This document shows, piece by piece, positions 1 through 5,576 of a stretch of 9,737 nucleotides of DNA. Every line of letters starts with the position of its first letter. Position 1 is the stretch's first letter. The translations under genes and the position numbers were made by a program. Origin of the DNA: Bryobacterales bacterium (GTDB lineage: Bacteria; Acidobacteriota; Terriglobia; Bryobacterales; Bryobacteraceae); NCBI GenBank assembly GCA_003164075.1, contig PLRZ01000726.1:4067-13803 (forward strand), in the 5' to 3' direction. The notes under the pieces are model-generated. The model saw nothing but the letters and a program-made list of their open reading frames with translations. It was not told the DNA's origin and did no database searches.

Positions 1-488
1 ACCTGCACGCCGGTATTGTCGATGTAGTTCTGCACTTCCACGCGATTGCCGCGCGCGCGCAACATGCGGACGAAAGTGTCGCCCAGCGTGGCGTTGCGCA
101 GATGGCCGATGTGCGCCGCCTTGTTGGGATTGATATTGGTGTGCTCGACGATGATCTTCTCGCCTTCGCCCGCCGGACCGTCGGATTCTCCGCGGAGCAG
201 CGCCGCCGCGTAAGCGCCGCGGTCGAGGCGAATGTTGATGTAGCCGTTGCCGGCCACTTCCATGGCTGCGACGCCGGGAACGGGGCCGATTTCGTCCACC
301 AGTTCAGTGGCGATCTTGCGGGGCGCCTGGCGCAGTTGTTTAGCCAGTTGGAAGGCCGCGGGCACCGCCATCTCGCCGAAATCGCTCTGCCGCGGCTGCT
401 CGACGGTCACCGCCAGATCGATGCCGTAGCGGATCTGAATATGCGCGTGGAAAGCGCTGGCCACTTGTTTTTCTATGGAATGGAACAC
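1..488 (-). CDS. argS: Arginyl-tRNA synthetase, N-terminal part (runs off left edge)
   Basis: Class I aminoacyl-tRNA synthetase that charges tRNA-Arg in the cytoplasm. The reverse strand reads continuously for about 162 residues. It shows an N-terminal additional domain of the ArgS type (roughly residues 1-110), then VEHTNINPNKAAHIGHLRNA, the ArgS signature with the HIGH ATP-binding motif at residues 126-129, as expected for this family. The Rossmann fold continues to the window edge, so the KMSK-equivalent region and anticodon-binding domain are outside. The start is taken as GTG at 488-486, preceded by AGGG with a 5-base gap; the frame stays open upstream, so the start is less sure than the identity. 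The gene is divergent from the vapBC pair. Confidence 0.93.
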   Translation of the reverse strand, partial: MFHSIEKQVASAFHAHIQIRYGIDLAVTVEQPRQSDFGEMAVPAAFQLAKQLRQAPRKIATELVDEIGPVPGVAAMEVAGNGYINIRLDRGAYAAALLRGESDGPAGEGEKIIVEHTNINPNKAAHIGHLRNATLGDTFVRMLRARGNRVEVQNYIDNTGVQ

Positions 489-561
489 GGGAACCCTGAG
501 TATAACAAGCGCGTCCGGCGCGCCACCAGCGGCAACCCGGCTATAGCGAAGCCACTCGAGG

Positions 562-595
562 CCATATTCGATACTGGTATTGGATATGGTATCTT
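562..595 (+). promoter_or_regulatory. Putative vapBC promoter/operator with nested inverted repeats
   Basis: Three overlapping inverted repeats lie just before the antitoxin gene: CCATAT (562-567) with ATATGG (584-589), GATAC (570-574) with GTATC (589-593), and ATAC-TG-GTAT (571-580). A weak promoter can be drawn over them (TTCGAT 567-572, 17-base spacer, TATCTT 590-595). VapB-VapC complexes commonly repress their own promoter by binding such palindromes, so this is the likely autoregulatory site. The promoter match is modest; the repeats are read directly. Confidence 0.5.
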
Positions 596-603
596 GAGAC
601 GAG

Positions 604-807
604 ATGGAAGCAGCGCGCAAAATCACCGTCGAAGTGCCGCCGGCACTTCTCGAAAGGGCGCAACGCGCCAGTGGCAGTGGCATCACCCAGACCGTTCGCA
701 CCGGCCTGCAGTTGGTTGCCGCGTCGCAGGCCTATGCGCGGCTCCGCCAACTCCGGGGCAAAGTTCGTTTCACACGCACGTCAGCCGAGTTGAAGGCCGA
801 TCGATGA
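604..807 (+). CDS. vapB: VapB-type antitoxin
   Basis: Small antitoxin of 67 residues expected to neutralise the adjacent PIN-domain toxin and to repress the operon. Residues 6-45 look like a ribbon-helix-helix DNA-binding unit: a short strand (KITVEVPPALLERA) followed by two helices ending near QAYARL. The basic tail (about residues 46-67, LRGKVRFTRTSAELKADR) would be the toxin-binding segment. The stop overlaps the toxin start by ATGA (804-807), implying translational coupling. The start ATG follows a purine-rich stretch (GAGACGAG), a weak ribosome site. Identification rests on size, fold pattern and position before a clear VapC; the exact VapB subfamily is not resolved. Confidence 0.85.
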   Translation: MEAARKITVEVPPALLERAQRASGSGITQTVRTGLQLVAASQAYARLRQLRGKVRFTRTSAELKADR

Positions 808-1196
808 TCGCGGTCGATACCAGCACCTGGATCGGGTTCTTCCAGGGAGATGGCGGCGAGGACACAGAACTGCTCGATCGGGCGCTTCAGGAGCGGCAAG
901 TGCTGATGGCGCCCGTTGTGCTCACCGAAGTATTGAGCGACCCGAAACTGCCCGCTGATGTGTCACGGTCTCTTGCGGAGCTGCCGCTCATTGAGGTCGA
1001 ACCGGGCTTTTGGCAGCGTGCCGGTGAGTTGCGCGCGAAAGTGCTGGCGAAACGCCGCAAGGCGCGTCTCGGCGACGCCCTCATCGCCCAAAGCTGTATC
1101 GATCGCGGGATTTCTCTGCTTACGCGGGACCGGGACTTTCGCGCCTTCGCCGATGCCGCCGGCCTCTCTCTTGTCATTGGGTCGGAAAGGGACTGA
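804..1196 (+). CDS. vapC: VapC-type PIN-domain ribonuclease toxin
   Basis: PIN-domain toxin of 130 residues, the usual VapC length. VapC enzymes are Mg-dependent endoribonucleases that cut tRNA or rRNA and stop translation. The acidic catalytic set is visible: D5 in MIAVDTSTWIGFF, E42 in VVLTEVLSD, D91 in LGDALIAQ and D109 (with D111) in LLTRDRDF, so the nuclease looks intact. The same frame is open far upstream through the argS antisense, but the real start is the ATG at 804, which overlaps the antitoxin stop and sits immediately before the hydrophobic PIN strand. The cleavage target cannot be read from the sequence. A convergent DUF2061 gene ends 32 bases downstream. Confidence 0.92.
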   Translation: MIAVDTSTWIGFFQGDGGEDTELLDRALQERQVLMAPVVLTEVLSDPKLPADVSRSLAELPLIEVEPGFWQRAGELRAKVLAKRRKARLGDALIAQSCIDRGISLLTRDRDFRAFADAAGLSLVIGSERD

Positions 1197-1199
1197 AGC

Positions 1200-1217
1200 G
1201 GGCTACGGGGCGAGCCC
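1200..1217. terminator. Small hairpin between convergent genes
   Basis: GGGCT (1200-1204) and AGCCC (1213-1217) form a 5-bp GC-rich stem with an 8-base loop between the vapC stop and the DUF2061 stop. There is no T-run on either side, so if it ends transcription it is not a classical intrinsic terminator. Position is the main argument. Confidence 0.25.
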
Positions 1218-1228
1218 AACCATCCGGA

Positions 1229-1450
1229 CTAAATCTCGTACTCCGGCGGCTTGCCGCGCCCGAATTCGATGTGATTCCAGATCCGCTCGTGGACGAAATA
1301 CGCGCCGATCTTCAGCACCATGTCCAACGCGCCCGCTCCCAGCGACAGGCCGCCTTTGCCCGTCAGCAAAAAGAAAATCATCCCCGTGACGGCCGACCCC
1401 AACAAGCGGTAACTGACGGCTTTCGCGATGCTGCGGGCGTTGGATTCCAT
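1229..1450 (-). CDS. DUF2061 family small membrane protein
   Basis: A 73-residue predicted inner-membrane protein of the DUF2061 family, function unknown. It shows the family pattern: an N-terminal AKAVSYRLLGSAVTG segment, a first hydrophobic helix (about residues 14-31), a GxGxL turn, a second helix (about 40-54) and the characteristic YFVHERIWNHIEFG ending. The frame opens further up, giving 83 residues, but the internal ATG at 1450 is preferred because AAAGG lies 9 bases before it and the family starts near here. A TAGAAT box (1476-1471) upstream could be a -10 element, with no good -35. In other bacteria such proteins are sometimes seen beside sulfate-assimilation genes; nothing here supports that role. 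Confidence 0.85.
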   Translation of the reverse strand: MESNARSIAKAVSYRLLGSAVTGMIFFLLTGKGGLSLGAGALDMVLKIGAYFVHERIWNHIEFGRGKPPEYEI

Positions 1451-1536
1451 GCTGGAGTGCCTTTCAGAGCATTCTACCATATGCAGATAGACATTACGGT
1501 ATTTGCGCCGTGCCGAAGTCTTCTTGCGTCAACCAT

Positions 1537-1542
1537 TACAAT
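1537..1542 (+). promoter_or_regulatory. Candidate -10 box for tldD
   Basis: TACAAT lies exactly 6 bases before the preferred tldD ATG at 1549. No clear Shine-Dalgarno fits between them and no convincing -35 is seen. With this spacing transcription would begin at or next to the ATG, giving a leaderless or almost leaderless message. A box in identical position precedes the reverse-strand gene at 6505. Confidence 0.4.
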
Positions 1543-1548
1543 GAAGTT

Positions 1549-2979
1549 ATGCACTTCTCAGAGTCGATCTTCGCAACGCGCCTCCACATCGCTCGCGGCG
1601 ACCTGGAGGGCTACCTCGCCGAAGCCCTCTCGCAGGGCGGCGATTATGCCGATCTTTACTTCGAATACCTGCTGACCAGCTCCATCGGCATCGACGAATC
1701 CATGGTCAAGAGCGCGGCGCAGGGTGTTTCGATGGGCGTTGGGGTTCGCGTCATCTCCGGGGAGCGCACCGGTTACGCTTACAGTGACGATCTTTCGCCC
1801 GAACGCGTCCGCAAGGCGGCGCGAGTGGCTGCCTGTATCGCCGCCGGGCCCAGCAAGGTGGCCAAGTTCGATCTGAGTGAAGCGTCGCGTCACAACCTCT
1901 ACCCGGTGCTCCTGGCACCCACCGAGACCGCCTTTTCCGAGCGTGTGGAGCTGGTGAAGCGGGCAGACCGGGCGGCGCGCGCCTACGATCCGCGCATTTT
2001 CCAGGTGCAGGCAGTCTACGCCGATAATCTCCGCCACGTGATGGTGGCCACCAGCGAGGGCGTCCTCACGCTGGATCGCCAGCCGTTGGCGCGGCTCAGC
2101 GTTTCCGCCCTGGCCCGCCAGAACGGCGGCGCTCCGCAGCGCGGGCATGCCGGCGGCGGCGGGCGCGTGGAGCTCGATTTCTTCCTGAAGGACAAGCCGC
2201 CGGAGTACTTTGCCGCGGAGGCCGCGCGTGAAGCCATAGCCATGCTGGATTCCGTGGAAGCTCCGGCGGGCGAGATGACCGTGGTGCTCGGTCCCGGATG
2301 GCCGGGCATTCTGCTGCATGAAGCCGTGGGACATGGCCTCGAAGCCGATTTCAATCGCAAGGGCGTTTCCGCCTTCAGCGGGCGCGTGGGACAGAAAGTG
2401 GCCAGCGAATTGTGCACCGTGATCGACGACGGCACTATTAATAGCCGCCGCGGATCGCTCAACGTGGACGACGAAGGCCATGCTACGCAGCGCAACGTGC
2501 TGATCGAAAATGGCGTATTGCAAGGCTACCTGCAGGACAAGCTTTCGAGCACCCTGCTCCAAACGCCTTCCACCGGCAGCGGGCGGCGCGAGAGCTACGC
2601 GCACATCCCCATGCCGCGCATGACGAACACCTTCATGCTGGCCGGCGAAAGCGCGCCCGAAGACATCATTCGCTCGGTGCCCAAGGGCCTCTATTGCGCC
2701 AACTTCGGCGGTGGCCAAGTGGACATCACCAGCGGCAACTTCGTCTTCTCGGCGTCGGAGAGCTATCTCATTGAGGACGGCAAGCTTACCCGCCCGGTGC
2801 GCAACGCCACTCTGATCGGCAACGGTCCCGAAGCTTTGAAATATGTCAGTATGGTGGGCAACGATTTGAAGCTCGACGAAGGCATCGGCGTGTGCGGCAA
2901 AGAGGGGCAGAGCGTTCCGGTGGGCGTGGGCATTCCCACTATCAAGATCGACCGCATGACCGTGGGCGGCACCGCATAA
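1549..2979 (+). CDS. tldD: Metalloprotease TldD
   Basis: TldD, the zinc-binding subunit of the cytoplasmic TldD/TldE protease, which trims unfolded peptides; in E. coli it matures microcin B17 and has been linked to CcdA antitoxin turnover. The product is 476 residues, close to the E. coli protein (about 480). The metal site HEAVGH (HExxxH) is at residues 257-262, inside GILLHEAVGHGLEADF, and the C-terminal hallmark CGKEGQSVPVGVGIPTIKI leads to MTVGGTA at the end. The frame begins at GTG 1510, but ATG 1549 is preferred: it gives the normal N-terminus and sits 6 bases after TACAAT. The partner tldE is not adjacent but starts 1.2 kb downstream, beyond a toxin-antitoxin module and repeats. Confidence 0.95.
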   Translation: MHFSESIFATRLHIARGDLEGYLAEALSQGGDYADLYFEYLLTSSIGIDESMVKSAAQGVSMGVGVRVISGERTGYAYSDDLSPERVRKAARVAACIAAGPSKVAKFDLSEASRHNLYPVLLAPTETAFSERVELVKRADRAARAYDPRIFQVQAVYADNLRHVMVATSEGVLTLDRQPLARLSVSALARQNGGAPQRGHAGGGGRVELDFFLKDKPPEYFAAEAAREAIAMLDSVEAPAGEMTVVLGPGWPGILLHEAVGHGLEADFNRKGVSAFSGRVGQKVASELCTVIDDGTINSRRGSLNVDDEGHATQRNVLIENGVLQGYLQDKLSSTLLQTPSTGSGRRESYAHIPMPRMTNTFMLAGESAPEDIIRSVPKGLYCANFGGGQVDITSGNFVFSASESYLIEDGKLTRPVRNATLIGNGPEALKYVSMVGNDLKLDEGIGVCGKEGQSVPVGVGIPTIKIDRMTVGGTA

Positions 2980-2988
2980 AGCTCCATC

Positions 2989-3036
2989 TTGACACATCAA
3001 GAACCATCATGATATCCTGAAAATGCAGTCAGGGAG
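2989..3036 (+). promoter_or_regulatory. Promoter, operator-like palindromes and RBS of the antitoxin-doc operon
   Basis: A consensus -35 TTGACA (2989-2994) is followed after 18 bases by TATCCT (3013-3018), 10 bases after the tldD stop, so the module has its own promoter. Short dyads cover it: TTGA-CACA-TCAA (2989-3000), ATCATGAT (3006-3013), GATATC (3011-3016) and CCTGA/TCAGG (3016-3020 with 3029-3033). These are plausible antitoxin binding sites. AGGGAG (3031-3036) is a good ribosome site 6 bases before the ATG at 3043. Confidence 0.6.
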
Positions 3037-3042
3037 CCCGTC

Positions 3043-3270
3043 ATGACTAAGACCCGCGAGAAATTCGCCACGCAGATCAATTCCGATATCCTGGTGACCG
3101 TGCGCATTCTGGCGGAGAAGGAAGGCCGGCAGATTCAGGCGCTGGTGGAAGAGGCTCTCGCCGATCTGATCGAAAAGCGGAAGCGCTCGACGCCACGCCC
3201 CCACGTGATGGCCGCGTACGCCGCCAGCCACAAAGAATACGGTCCCGTCTACAAGAAGCTCGCTGAGTGA
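3043..3270 (+). CDS. Putative ribbon-helix-helix antitoxin of a Doc toxin
   Basis: A 75-residue protein directly before a Doc toxin, hence very likely its antitoxin and operon repressor. Residues 8-47 (ATQINSDILVTVRILAEKEG and the helix up to ADLIEKRKR) have the strand-helix-helix look of a ribbon-helix-helix fold rather than the Phd/YefM fold of the P1 Phd antitoxin. The tail, HVMAAYAASHKEYGPVYKKL, is amphipathic and should be the toxin-masking segment. It has its own TTGACA promoter and a strong AGGGAG ribosome site. Its TGA overlaps the toxin GTG (3267-3270). The fold assignment is from pattern only; the antitoxin role follows from position and size. Confidence 0.8.
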   Translation: MTKTREKFATQINSDILVTVRILAEKEGRQIQALVEEALADLIEKRKRSTPRPHVMAAYAASHKEYGPVYKKLAE

Positions 3271-3644
3271 CCGATTATCTCACCACGGTCGAAGTGCTGG
3301 CCATGCATACCGACCAGCTTGAGCGGTATGGCGGCGGCGAAGGTGTGAGGGATTACGGCCTGTTGGAATCCGCGCTTTACCGGCCGCAGACCGGATATTA
3401 CGCCGACCTGATGGAGGAAGCCGCCGCGCTGTGGGAGAGCCTCTCGCAGAATCATCCTTTTATCGATGGCAACAAGCGGACGGCTTTCGCGGCGACGTAC
3501 ACCTTTCTCGCCATCAACGGCGCGCGTCTCACGGCGGACGCCCGGGAAACGTGCATTTTCGTGATGGCTCTTTATCAGGCGGACCAGTTCAGCTTCGACA
3601 AGCTGGTCCCGTGGCTACGCGAACATGTGACGGGCGTGACGTAG
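3267..3644 (+). CDS. doc: Doc-type Fic-fold toxin (death-on-curing)
   Basis: A 125-residue toxin of the Doc family. P1 Doc phosphorylates elongation factor EF-Tu and halts translation. The active-site loop is HPFIDGNKRTAF, with the motif HPFIDGNKR at residues 63-71. The Lys at the place of the second Gly of ordinary Fic AMP-transferases (HxFx[D/E]GNGR) is the Doc signature, so kinase rather than AMPylation activity is expected. H63, D67, N69, K70 and R71 are all present, so the toxin looks intact. The N-terminal TTVEVLAMHTDQLERYGG region and the helix with DYGLLESALYRPQ are typical of the family. The GTG start overlaps the antitoxin stop, indicating coupled translation. Confidence 0.92.
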   Translation: MTDYLTTVEVLAMHTDQLERYGGGEGVRDYGLLESALYRPQTGYYADLMEEAAALWESLSQNHPFIDGNKRTAFAATYTFLAINGARLTADARETCIFVMALYQADQFSFDKLVPWLREHVTGVT

Positions 3645-3699
3645 ATTAAGACTCGCCTGGCCCCCCCCTCGGCTCAATTTGTGGTAAGCCCGCAGGTGG

Positions 3700-3787
3700 G
3701 GCAGGCGGTGCTCGCCTGCCCGCCCGTCCTCGCTGAACCAAGCCCGCTGCCGGAACAGGATAGACGGCAGGAGAGCACCGCCTTGCC
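3700..3787. repeat. Nested inverted repeat with 21-22 bp arms
   Basis: The left arm (3700-3720) and the right arm (3766-3787) are reverse complements except for one extra base and one mismatch, around a 45-base spacer. The left arm is itself a hairpin: GGCAGGCG (3700-3707) pairs with CGCCTGCC (3713-3720) across GTGCT. The form resembles REP or MITE-type extragenic palindromes. The right arm runs into the reading frame of the decayed metallophosphoesterase, so the element may mark a junction that removed the 5' part of that gene. Confidence 0.65.
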
Positions 3788-3994
3788 TTTTTCGGCCACA
3801 CCCACGTCCAGGGCGGCTTCATCTGGAATCACTCGCGGGTGGAAATCATCGGGCGCGTGTCGGCGCGCAGCGGCAGGGAGATCCTGGATATCGACCCCGA
3901 CTGCGCTTATCTGATCAATCCCGTCTCGGTAGGCCAACCGCACAAAGGAAGATCCGCGACGCCGGGCTGCCGTCCATTCTGGCGGACCGTTTGA
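3764..3994 (+). pseudogene. Metallophosphoesterase remnant (3' end only, frameshifted)
   Basis: The frame between TAG at 3761 and TGA at 3992 contains LAFFGHTHVQGGFIWNHSR, the last metal-binding GHTH motif of calcineurin-like phosphoesterases, and then CAYLINPVSVGQP, matching the family ending usually written NPGSVGQPRDxDPRA. After VGQP (ends 3940) the frame drifts into unlikely sequence, but the frame starting at 3939 reads RTKEDPRRRAAV, which restores the expected QPRxxDPRA pattern; this indicates a one-base frameshift. No 5' portion with the DxH and GNHD motifs is visible, since the sequence upstream is the inverted repeat and the doc gene. It is therefore a dead fragment. Family assignment is firm, substrate unknown. 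Confidence 0.8.
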
Positions 3995-4019
3995 CAGTGG
4001 GACGCTGATCCCGGAGCCG

Positions 4020-4118
4020 GCTATTTCGGGCTATTTCGGGGACAGGCTACATAACCTCGAAATACAAATCGGTGAGCGCACGGAGTTTCGAGGTTATGTA
4101 GCCTGTCCCCGAAATAGC
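4020..4118. repeat. Perfect 33-bp-arm palindrome (REP/MITE-like element)
   Basis: Arm 4030-4062 and arm 4086-4118 are exact reverse complements over 33 bases, around a 23-base loop (4063-4085). Each arm holds the TGTCCCC/GGGGACA core and TACATAACCTCGAAA or its complement. The outer ten bases, GCTATTTCGG, are also repeated directly at 4020-4029, immediately before the left arm. Perfect arms imply recent spread or conversion. GGGGACAG-type palindromes of this look are familiar near IS200-like (RAYT) transposases, but no transposase is in the window. It would form a very strong RNA hairpin, without a T-run after it. Confidence 0.9.
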
Positions 4119-4134
4119 GGCCCCCACCGAGCAA

Positions 4135-4157
4135 GGAAATGGGGCAGCCCATTTTCC
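4135..4157. repeat. Short hairpin with one bulge
   Basis: GGAAATGGG (4135-4143) can pair with CCCATTTTCC (4148-4157) with one bulged base and a short GCAG loop. It stands between the 33-bp palindrome and the tldE start. Possible structured leader or repeat debris; no function is claimed. Confidence 0.35.
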
Positions 4158-4164
4158 CAAGCCA

Positions 4165-4178
4165 CCCGAAATTTCGGG
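4165..4178. repeat. 14-bp perfect palindrome CCCGAAATTTCGGG
   Basis: The exact palindrome CCCGAAATTTCGGG lies 34 bases before the tldE start. Its right half plus the following base, ATTTCGGGG (4171-4179), matches the outer end of the large palindrome (ATTTCGGGG within 4030-4041). It is probably a fragment or end of the same repeat family; an operator is the alternative. Confidence 0.55.
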
Positions 4179-4197
4179 GCCTGCCGCACCCGCATGC

Positions 4198-4203
4198 TAT
4201 GCT
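4198..4203 (+). promoter_or_regulatory. Candidate -10 box for tldE
   Basis: TATGCT lies 8 bases before the ATG at 4212 and no good -35 is seen. Because tldE is cut off from tldD by the palindromes and a separate operon, it needs its own promoter; this is the best candidate, and weak. Confidence 0.3.
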
Positions 4204-4211
4204 GAACGCAA

Positions 4212-5576
4212 ATGGGAGTGACCCTTTTGACCGAAAATCACCTGCTGGAACTGGCGAACGACGTCGTGAAGCGTGCGCTGACCGCTGGCGCTACCGATGC
4301 GGAATGCACCATCGCCGAGGGCGAGGAGTTCACCGCCAACGTGCGCATGCGCGAGTTGGAGAATCTGACGGAAGCCGGCTCGCGCGGCGCTGGCCTCCGC
4401 ATTCTAGTGGGCTGCCGGACCGGCGCGTCCTACACCTCGGACCTTTCGCCGGAGGGCATCGAAAAGCTGGTCCATTCCGCCGTGGAACTGGCCGATATCA
4501 CTACCGAGGATCCCCACGCCGGCCTGCCGGAGCGCGAGGAACTGGGCTCTATCGGCGATTTGCAGCTCTATTCGGAGGACGTCGAGGGCCTGGAGACCAG
4601 CGTCAAAGTGGACCTGGCCAAGCGCGCCGAGGAAGCCGCGCTTTCCTTCGACCCGCGCATCTCGAACTCCGAGGGCGCGACCTTCGGCACGCACCTGGGG
4701 CGGCAGATCTTCGCCAACTCGCGGGGTTTCGCGGGCCAATACCGGTCGAGCTATTGCGCCCTGGGGGTGGCCCCCGTAGCGCGCTCGGGCGACTCCATGG
4801 AGCGCGATTCCTGGGACACTCTTTCGCGCCGGTTCGGCGATCTGGAAACGCCGGAATCGGTGGGCCGCATAGCCGCGCAGCGCGCTTTGCGGCGCCTGAA
4901 CGCAGTCAAAGTGGACACCCAGAAGGTGCCGGTGGTATTCGAACCGCGCACCGCCCGCAGCCTGCTGGACCACCTCTTCGACGCTGTCCACGGCATGTCC
5001 ATCTACCGGCACGAATCTTTTCTAACCGGCATGCTGGGCCAGAAAGTGGCCGCCGAAAGCGTCACCGTGATCGACGATGCCACCATTCCCGGTCTGTTCG
5101 GCTCTTCGCCCTTCGACGATGAAGGCGTGCCCTCGCGGCGCACCGTGGTGATCGAACGGGGCGTGCTGAAGAACTACCTGCTGAACACCTACGCGGCGCG
5201 CAAGCTGGGGCTGAAGACCACCGGCAACGCTTCGCGCGGTCTCACCGGGAATGCGGGCATCGGCCACGGGAACTTTTACCTGGAAAAGGGAGTCCAAACG
5301 CCAGAGCGGATCGTGGCCGGAATCTCCAACGGATTCTACGTGACCGAACTGATGGGCTTCGGCGTGAACGTGGTGACCGGCGATTATTCGCGCGGCGCCG
5401 CGGGGTTGTGGATCCGCGACGGGGAACTGGCATACGCAGTTTCCGAAGTCACCATTGCCGGCAATCTGAAGGAAATGTTGTTGGGATTGGAAGCCTTGGG
5501 CACGGACCTGGACTTCCGCCGGTCGATGGCTGCGCCTACAATCAAGATAGGAGAAATGACCGTTGGTGGCAGGTAA
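4212..5576 (+). CDS. pmbA: TldE/PmbA, partner subunit of the TldD protease
   Basis: Second subunit of the TldD/TldE protease, 454 residues, near the E. coli PmbA length (about 450). It shares the TldD-like fold: an N-terminal NVRMRELENLTEAGSRGAGL strand region, YTSDLSPEGIEKLV, then the C-terminal domain with MLGQKVAAESVTVIDD and a closing PTIKIGEMTVGGR. Where TldD has HEAVGH, this protein has SLLDHLFDAVHG (residues 250-261), so the metal site is missing, as expected of TldE. ATG 4212 is used. TTG 4227 is a serious alternative, since GGGAG (4214-4218) lies 8 bases before it and the product would begin MTENHLLELAND. The gene overlaps the next one by 14 bases, implying one operon. Confidence 0.93.
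   Translation: MGVTLLTENHLLELANDVVKRALTAGATDAECTIAEGEEFTANVRMRELENLTEAGSRGAGLRILVGCRTGASYTSDLSPEGIEKLVHSAVELADITTEDPHAGLPEREELGSIGDLQLYSEDVEGLETSVKVDLAKRAEEAALSFDPRISNSEGATFGTHLGRQIFANSRGFAGQYRSSYCALGVAPVARSGDSMERDSWDTLSRRFGDLETPESVGRIAAQRALRRLNAVKVDTQKVPVVFEPRTARSLLDHLFDAVHGMSIYRHESFLTGMLGQKVAAESVTVIDDATIPGLFGSSPFDDEGVPSRRTVVIERGVLKNYLLNTYAARKLGLKTTGNASRGLTGNAGIGHGNFYLEKGVQTPERIVAGISNGFYVTELMGFGVNVVTGDYSRGAAGLWIRDGELAYAVSEVTIAGNLKEMLLGLEALGTDLDFRRSMAAPTIKIGEMTVGGR

Larger units (their letters stand above)
3645..4211. other. Gene-free repeat-rich gap between doc and tldE
   Basis: This 567-base stretch has no intact gene. In order it holds a C8 run (3661-3668), the nested inverted repeat, the frameshifted phosphoesterase remnant, a duplicated GCTATTTCGG, the perfect 33-bp palindrome, a bulged hairpin and a 14-bp palindrome. 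The short open frames crossing it have low-complexity composition and no recognisable product. Confidence 0.8.

Noticed and set aside
102..803. Upstream extension of the vapC reading frame over argS
   Set aside because: It is antisense to argS, crosses the antitoxin gene in another frame and lacks a domain; vapC starts at 804 by the ATGA overlap.
1510..1548. GTG start giving a 13-residue longer TldD
   Set aside because: No ribosome site precedes it and the extra residues do not resemble TldD; ATG 1549 fits the family length.
1558..3000. Reverse-strand open frame of 480 codons across tldD
   Set aside because: It is His/Ala/Gly-rich shadow sequence opposite a clearly conserved TldD with its motifs in the forward frame.
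3681..3914. Short forward ORF in the doc-tldE gap
   Set aside because: It lies across the inverted repeat in a frame different from the phosphoesterase remnant and has no recognisable content.
4030..4118. Large palindrome as an intrinsic terminator of doc
   Set aside because: There is no T-run after the stem, it lies almost 400 bases past doc, and arms of 33 bases are far longer than usual terminators.
3645..4211. CRISPR array
   Set aside because: The repeats are inverted pairs of different sequence, not evenly spaced direct repeats, and no cas gene is near.
4139..5122. Forward open frame of 327 codons over tldE
   Set aside because: Arg-rich shadow frame; the tldE frame carries the family motifs.
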